Of a stretch of DNA of 41,682 nt, positions 37,494 through 41,682 are shown in pieces. The position numbers and the translations under genes were made by a program. Within the stretch, counting starts at the first letter, position 1; every line of letters begins with the position of its first letter. Source of the DNA: JAKIVR01 sp035933635 (GTDB lineage: Archaea > Thermoplasmatota > Thermoplasmata > Lutacidiplasmatales > UBA184); contig DASYYY010000010.1 in NCBI GenBank assembly GCA_035933635.1, positions 1 through 41,682 of the forward strand, read 5' to 3'. The notes under the pieces are model-generated. The model had not been told where the DNA came from, did no database searches, and was given only the letters and a program-made list of their open reading frames with translations.

Positions 37494-40478
37494 TCACCGC
37501 TCCGAGCGGTACAGCCGCGGGTCGAGGTACTGGTGCAGGATGTCCGAGCACAGGCTGCTGACGAGCAGCACGAGCAGCAGCAGGAAGATCGTGACTTGGT
37601 AGAGGTTCCCGGCCGTTCCGCCGAGGGCGCTGTGGAACCCGAAGCCGGTCGAGGCGACCTGGGTCATCTCGGCGATGATGACCCGTCCGATCCCGACGTC
37701 GTTGAACAGCGCCTCGGCGACCGCCTGCGTGCCGATGTAGATCGGCAGCGTGATCCCGAAGATCAGGATGTACAGCGGCACGGCCTCGCGACCGGCGTGC
37801 CGCCACAGCAGCGTGCCCTCCGGAACGCCCCGGGACCGGGCCGCGACGATCGGCAGCGAACTGGAGAGCTCGGCGACGGCGTGGCGCGCGTACCGCAGGA
37901 AGATGGCGGTGTAGACGAGCGCGATGATCGACGCCTGGAACAGCGTCTTCATCGCCACGACGAACTCGAACGACCAGTCGCGATGGATCAGACCGTCGAC
38001 CAGGGGAAAGCCGGTCGGTCCCGTGTTCGAACCGAGACCGATCCAGCCGGGGAACCCCCCGTGGGTGTCGTACCATTGCTGGTTGGGCAGGATGCCGTAG
38101 GGGGTGTCGCCGATCGCCTGGGAGAAGGGGGTGTACAGCGCCAGCAGGAGCAGGAGGATGACCAGGAACGACGGCACCAATAGTCCGACGAGGCTGAGCA
38201 TGCGCGCGCCGACGTCGAAGGGCCGGTCCGGGCGCCAACCGGCCTGGAGACCGACGACGTAGGCGAGGGCGGCGGAGATCGTCAGCGCCACGACGCCGAG
38301 CTCGATGGACGGCCCGATCCACCACTGGATGAACTGCACCGACGGCTCGACGAGCCGGCCGAACTGGGCGGTCCCCCAGTTCAGCGAGAAGATGTTCCAC
38401 GCGAAATGCAGCCAGCCGCCGGCGAAGGCGACGGTGGTGCACCACGGGCTCGACCACGGGCAGTTCGTGCACCACCCCGCCGAGGCGCTGCAGGGCGTGG
38501 TGGGGGTCAGGAGCAGCGCGTGGAGGAACCCACCGACGAAGAACAACAGCGCGAGCAGCGCGAGCGCCTGGACGACGACCAGGATGCTGCGCATCACCAC
38601 GACGCGACCGAACCGGGAGAGCACCGCGCCGGAGAGCCCGGCCGATCGGCGGGCGTACGACACCCCCCAGAACCCGGCGACCATCCCGCCGAGCCCGAGG
38701 GCGGCCAGCGGGAGGAGGGAGACGAGGAGGTTGCCGGTCCAGACCGGCTGCGCGGGCATCAGCGCGAGGGGCGCGAGGAGCAAGGCGGTGCCGGTGACCG
38801 GCCCGCCGGTGACGATCACCTTGACCGAGGCGCCGACGTAACCGCCGGGCGGGTCGGCCGAGATCGTGTTGGTACCGTTCGGGCCGTAGGCGGTGAACCG
38901 CCCGGACGCGTCGGCCGTATAGAGCAGGACCCGACCGTCGCTCGTGGTGACCCGTACGGTCACGTCGGCGAGCGGCCGGAGGGACGCGCCGTCCTCCACC
39001 ACCCCGCCGATGGCGTAGAGGGTGACCGGTCGGAGCTGGAAGTCCACCCCCGGCGTCGGCCCGGCGACGAGGATCGTGCGGGTGACCGATTGGTAGCCGC
39101 TGGCCTCGGCCGTGAGGTCGTAGGAGCCGTTCGAGAGGGCGACCAGGTAGCTCCCGTTGGCGGCCGTGGTCAGGGTCGTGACGAAGTGCACGACGATCGT
39201 CGCGTTGGAGATGGGGTCGCCGGCGAGGTCGGTGACCGTACCGGTCACCGGATAGCCGCCGGTGCCGGCCGGCGTCGAGTAGCAGGTCAGGGTGTCGAAG
39301 TCGTCCCCGAAGATCAGCGAGTTCGAGAACACCGCCGGTGCGGAGTAAACCGTGGTCGCCAGCGGCGCGGTCCACAGGAACGCGCCCGTCGCAGGGTCGA
39401 TCCGATCCAGCTCCTCGAGCGCGTCGACGGCGTAGAGTCCGTTCGCCGCGATCACGGGAGCGGCAGTGACGTTGTAGCCCAGGTAGTGGGGCCAGGGCGT
39501 CGACGTGTTCCACCGGAGCGTTCCGTTGGCGACCCAGACACCGTAGACCCCGCCCTGGTCGTTGACCAGGTAGGCCGTGGAGTCGTCGACGGCGGGGGGG
39601 GCTTCGAACGCTCCGGCCTCGCCGTAAGCGGCTTCGGACCAGTTCCAGCGGCGGACTCCTCCCGTGCTGACGGCCACGACGCGCCCGTTGAACCCGGCCA
39701 GCAAGATTCGCCCGTCGGCCACGACCGGGCCGACCCGGAGGAGGGCGGCGGTGTGCACCGTCCAGTTCGTCGAGCCCGTCAGGAGGTCGAGCGCGACGAG
39801 CGTCCCGTTGTCGGTGCCGATGTACAGTTGGCTTCCGTCGTCGGCCGGTGCCCCCGACGGCGCCGACCCGACGTTGGCGGCCCAGTCGGTCAGGCCGGTG
39901 CGGAGGTCCACCGCCACGACCGCGCCGGAGAGCGTGACGGCGTACCCGGTCGCCCCGACCACGAGCACCGACTGCAGGATCGGGCTCCCGAGGCTGCGGT
40001 TCCACACCGTCCGTCCGTCGCTCGACCGGATCGCGTGGAGCCCACCGTAACTGTCCCCGACCACGACCAACCCGTCGGCCAGGGTCGGTGTGGTCGGAAT
40101 GGGACCGACCTGCGTCTCCCAGATCGTCGAGCCGTTCTGGGTGAGGTTGAGGGCGTAGAGGTCCCCCAGGTCGTCGGCGACCACGATCATGCTCCCATTG
40201 ACGACCGGGCCGCTGCGGAGGTGGAGCCCGACACTGCTCGAGAGGATCCGGTTCCACGCCAAGCGAGCCGTGGAGGGGCCGCTGGATGTGGTGTAGCCGT
40301 CCCGGCCGTCCGTCCCGCGGAAGGTGGGCCAGGTCCCGCCGAGCGGGGAACTGGCGGCAGGGGTCACCGAGCCCGCATGTGGAGCGAGGGCGGGGACGTG
40401 GCCGGGGGCGCGCCCCTGAGCGACCGGGACGACGAGGAGAGCCGCCAGGATGACCAGCAGGACCAGGGAACGGCGCAC
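37494..40478 (-). CDS. Extracellular beta-propeller fused to DppB-type ABC permease
   Basis: About 994 residues in one uninterrupted frame. A signal/anchor (RRSLVLLVILAALLVVPVAQG) is followed by PQQ-like propeller blades, each with a Gly-x-LyALn/d pattern (GDLYALNLT, GVYGVWVANG, LYAVDALEELD; about 45-400). Next come two CarboxypepD-reg-like modules (VTGTVTDLAGDPISNATIVV and IGGVVEDGASLRPLADVTV; about 405-555), an extra helix, then a complete DppB permease (about 620-994) with its EAA-like loop RSRGVPEGTLLWRHAGREAV. A substrate-binding protein is absent, so the propeller may bind substrate or carbohydrate surfaces. Start GTG 40478 suits the signal peptide; GTG 40502 or ATG 40589 are alternatives. 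The frame carries no stops. Confidence 0.85.
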   Translation of the reverse strand: MRRSLVLLVILAALLVVPVAQGRAPGHVPALAPHAGSVTPAASSPLGGTWPTFRGTDGRDGYTTSSGPSTARLAWNRILSSSVGLHLRSGPVVNGSMIVVADDLGDLYALNLTQNGSTIWETQVGPIPTTPTLADGLVVVGDSYGGLHAIRSSDGRTVWNRSLGSPILQSVLVVGATGYAVTLSGAVVAVDLRTGLTDWAANVGSAPSGAPADDGSQLYIGTDNGTLVALDLLTGSTNWTVHTAALLRVGPVVADGRILLAGFNGRVVAVSTGGVRRWNWSEAAYGEAGAFEAPPAVDDSTAYLVNDQGGVYGVWVANGTLRWNTSTPWPHYLGYNVTAAPVIAANGLYAVDALEELDRIDPATGAFLWTAPLATTVYSAPAVFSNSLIFGDDFDTLTCYSTPAGTGGYPVTGTVTDLAGDPISNATIVVHFVTTLTTAANGSYLVALSNGSYDLTAEASGYQSVTRTILVAGPTPGVDFQLRPVTLYAIGGVVEDGASLRPLADVTVRVTTSDGRVLLYTADASGRFTAYGPNGTNTISADPPGGYVGASVKVIVTGGPVTGTALLLAPLALMPAQPVWTGNLLVSLLPLAALGLGGMVAGFWGVSYARRSAGLSGAVLSRFGRVVVMRSILVVVQALALLALLFFVGGFLHALLLTPTTPCSASAGWCTNCPWSSPWCTTVAFAGGWLHFAWNIFSLNWGTAQFGRLVEPSVQFIQWWIGPSIELGVVALTISAALAYVVGLQAGWRPDRPFDVGARMLSLVGLLVPSFLVILLLLLALYTPFSQAIGDTPYGILPNQQWYDTHGGFPGWIGLGSNTGPTGFPLVDGLIHRDWSFEFVVAMKTLFQASIIALVYTAIFLRYARHAVAELSSSLPIVAARSRGVPEGTLLWRHAGREAVPLYILIFGITLPIYIGTQAVAEALFNDVGIGRVIIAEMTQVASTGFGFHSALGGTAGNLYQVTIFLLLLVLLVSSLCSDILHQYLDPRLYRSER

Positions 40479-40585
40479 GACTCCGTAGACTACCCGCCCC
40501 ACATATGGGATGCCGGCCGACGGGGGATGGCCGCGGTCACGGCGGTGGGCCGCCGGCCGCGCACGAATGCCCTCCCCGCCATCGG

Positions 40586-40595
40586 GCATAAATAC
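40586..40595 (+). promoter_or_regulatory. TATA box of the SRP RNA gene
   Basis: CATAAATACG lies 22-31 nt before the first helix of the SRP RNA, implying transcription start at about 40612-40617. It is the best TATA match in the neighbourhood. The same AT-rich spot reads TATTTATG on the minus strand and precedes the longest form of the propeller-permease frame. Confidence 0.65.
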
Positions 40596-40611
40596 GGGTC
40601 GCCCGTCTTCC

Positions 40612-40932
40612 CGGTCGCTAGGCTTGACCGGGGGGTTGGGCGTCCCCTTTTACACCGAAACCGTCCTCAGCGGGGGTGACAGGCAGGAGCGACGTTCGAG
40701 AGAGGGAATCGTCCTGCGTGGGGCCGTCGAAGTTCCGTTCCACCGGGCCGCGGGTCCCGCGACGAACGCCCGGAGGGGCGTCCTAGCGGGTAGCCATCAC
40801 GGGCACCGGGTCAGGTCCTGACGGGAGCAGCCTTACCGTGACTCGTAGACGCTGGCGGGTCCACGGGACCGAGGGGTGTGTGGGGTCTCCGTGAAGCCCA
40901 CCCGGGCGGCAATCCTGCTGGCCTAGCACCGC
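40612..40932 (+). ncRNA. Signal recognition particle 7S RNA
   Basis: The RNA scaffold for SRP19 and SRP54 in co-translational targeting. The SRP54-binding helix 8 is at 40807-40835: GGGTCAGGTCC then TGAC then GGGAGCAGCC, matching the universal GUCAGGUCC-loop-GGAAGCAGCC except for the tetraloop. The 5' Alu-type part has GGGGGGTTGGGCGTCCCC and ACACCGAAACCG, both conserved in archaeal 7S. The ends pair: GCTAGGC (40617-40623) with GCCTAGC (40921-40927), closing helix 1. Length of about 320 nt fits archaea. The tetraloop is UGAC instead of the GNRA kind. Exact ends are estimated from the TATA box and closing helix. Confidence 0.93.
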
Positions 40933-40952
40933 CGTGGGCGGACGGGCTTTTT
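40929..40952 (+). terminator. Hairpin and T-run after SRP RNA
   Basis: CCGCC-GTG-GGCGG (40929-40941) followed by ACGGGC and five Ts (40948-40952) is a reasonable terminator for the SRP RNA; a T-run alone suffices in many archaea. The T-run coincides with the stop codon of the convergent phosphate transporter gene. Confidence 0.5.
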
Positions 40953-41682
40953 CAGAGGTGAAATCCCAGCTCGCTCACGAGGGCGACTGCCGCGAGCCCG
41001 GCGAGGAGCCCCGAGACCGGCCCGACCGCCCACCCGATCAGGATGCCACGCAGCGCGGGCCAGTGGATCCGTTGCTCGCCTCGGGCAAGGCCGGCCCCCG
41101 CCATGCCGCCGATGAGCGCCTGGTTCATCGACGTGAAGGCGCCGAAGAAGACCACCGCGGTCAGGATCACGGCGGCTTGGGCGGCCTGCGCGGCCACGGC
41201 CATTCGCGCGTCCAAGTGCACGATGTCGAACGCGACGGTGGAGAGCAGGCGGCCGCCCCAGGTGACGACGCCGATCGCGAGGGCAATTCCCCCGACGACC
41301 CCGGCCACGAGGACGTCCGTGAGCCCCGTGGAGACGAACACGGCGGTGGCGTTCGCCACATCGTTGGCCCCCATGGCGAAGGAGGCGGCGAGCCCCATCA
41401 CGACCAGGAGCGGCGCGGCCGTGAGCGCCCAACGGGGCGGAACCGGGCCCGTCGATGACTCCGCTACTGTCGGGCGGGCGAGGAGGCCGGTCAGGGCGAA
41501 ACCCACCCCCAGCGCCGCGATCGGGGCCGCGACCCAGATCGCGACCAGGCGCCCTAGATTCTCCCAGTGGACCGGGAATCCGGCGGCGAGCGCCACCCCA
41601 ATCAGCGAGAAGACGAAGATCTGGATCGTCGACGTGGGGACCTTGAGGTAGTTGTACCCGGTCGTGAGCCCGAACGCGACCA
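40952..41682 (-). CDS. PiT-family inorganic phosphate transporter (5' end beyond window)
   Basis: An ion-coupled low-affinity phosphate permease. Only the C-terminal about 243 residues are in the window; the frame runs open past the right edge. VPTSTIQIFVFSLIG is the repeat-closing motif after the first half, and SFAMGANDVANATAVFVS is the second-half GANDVAN signature of the family. DIVHLDAR and NQALIGGMAGAGL follow, with hydrophobic helices throughout. An internal ATG or GTG near 41596 exists but is not the start, since protein-like sequence continues upstream. It converges with the SRP RNA. Confidence 0.9.
   Translation of the reverse strand, partial: VAFGLTTGYNYLKVPTSTIQIFVFSLIGVALAAGFPVHWENLGRLVAIWVAAPIAALGVGFALTGLLARPTVAESSTGPVPPRWALTAAPLLVVMGLAASFAMGANDVANATAVFVSTGLTDVLVAGVVGGIALAIGVVTWGGRLLSTVAFDIVHLDARMAVAAQAAQAAVILTAVVFFGAFTSMNQALIGGMAGAGLARGEQRIHWPALRGILIGWAVGPVSGLLAGLAAVALVSELGFHL

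Noticed and set aside
37252..40257. 1001-codon minus-strand frame beside the propeller permease
   Set aside because: Shadow in another frame, Arg/Pro-rich; the chosen frame has real membrane helices and domains.
41455..41596. Internal ATG/GTG as PiT start
   Set aside because: Upstream residues VPTSTIQIFVFSLIG continue the family, so the gene extends beyond the window.

Overview
The window is a dense, GC-rich archaeal chromosome segment. The archaeal assignment rests on RadA recombinase, the ribosomal proteins L7Ae, S28e and L24e, an archaeal-type TyrRS, RNase P component Pop5, a type II methionine aminopeptidase, and a 7S SRP RNA with a TATA box. About a dozen genes have a TATA-like element 24-31 nt before the start codon and so are probably leaderless. 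Internal operon genes use ATGA overlaps or Shine-Dalgarno sequences. A high-GC member of the Thermoplasmatota or a related euryarchaeal lineage fits, but the lineage is inference. I see no insertion sequence, prophage, CRISPR array or tRNA.

Layout. 1-4.0 kb (+): ftsZ, the RNase P subunit rnp2, a four-helix membrane protein and a bifunctional purH. 4.0-5.2 kb (-): thioredoxin and a short-chain dehydrogenase, divergent from mutY (5.2-6.4 kb), which carries an intact Nudix box. 6.3-8.2 kb (-): an FAD-linked oxidase and a receiver-domain protein. 8.4-11.5 kb: a zinc-ribbon protein, histidine ammonia-lyase, nickel superoxide dismutase, and its maturation protease SodX on the other side of a shared promoter. 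11.6-15.2 kb: four genes overlapping by 4 nt each (wtpA, wtpB, wtpC, modE-like) for molybdate/tungstate uptake, with a likely operator at the start. 15.2-20.2 kb: radA, purC, a retropepsin-like protease, a GNAT enzyme and malic enzyme. 20.4-23.8 kb (+): a rhodanese-persulfide dioxygenase fusion and a two-gene MetE-type methionine synthase. 24.1-28.6 kb: an MFS exporter, map-sua5-ndk, and a methyltransferase. 28.6-30.6 kb (-): a Cas4-like nuclease split over two membrane-anchored genes, downstream of rpl7ae-rps28e-rpl24e. 30.7-33.7 kb (-): a metallopeptidase, an ATP-grasp protein and tyrS. 33.8-36.4 kb (+): a coiled-coil RecA-like ATPase with a palindrome at its start, and a small membrane protein. 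36.4-40.5 kb (-): a DppC-type permease and a DppB-type permease fused to a large extracellular beta-propeller. 40.6-41.7 kb: SRP RNA and a PiT phosphate transporter cut by the window edge.

Themes. Redox and metal handling recur (Ni-SOD/SodX, thioredoxin, persulfide dioxygenase, Mo/W uptake, MutY-Nudix). The two most unusual items are the Cas4-like nuclease, divided exactly between its N-terminal Cys/His part and its GRPD-ExK-Q-CCC part with a membrane helix on each piece, and the beta-propeller/DppB fusion. Several exact inverted repeats at transcription starts (wtpA, the coiled-coil ATPase, the MFS gene, ftsZ) look like operators.
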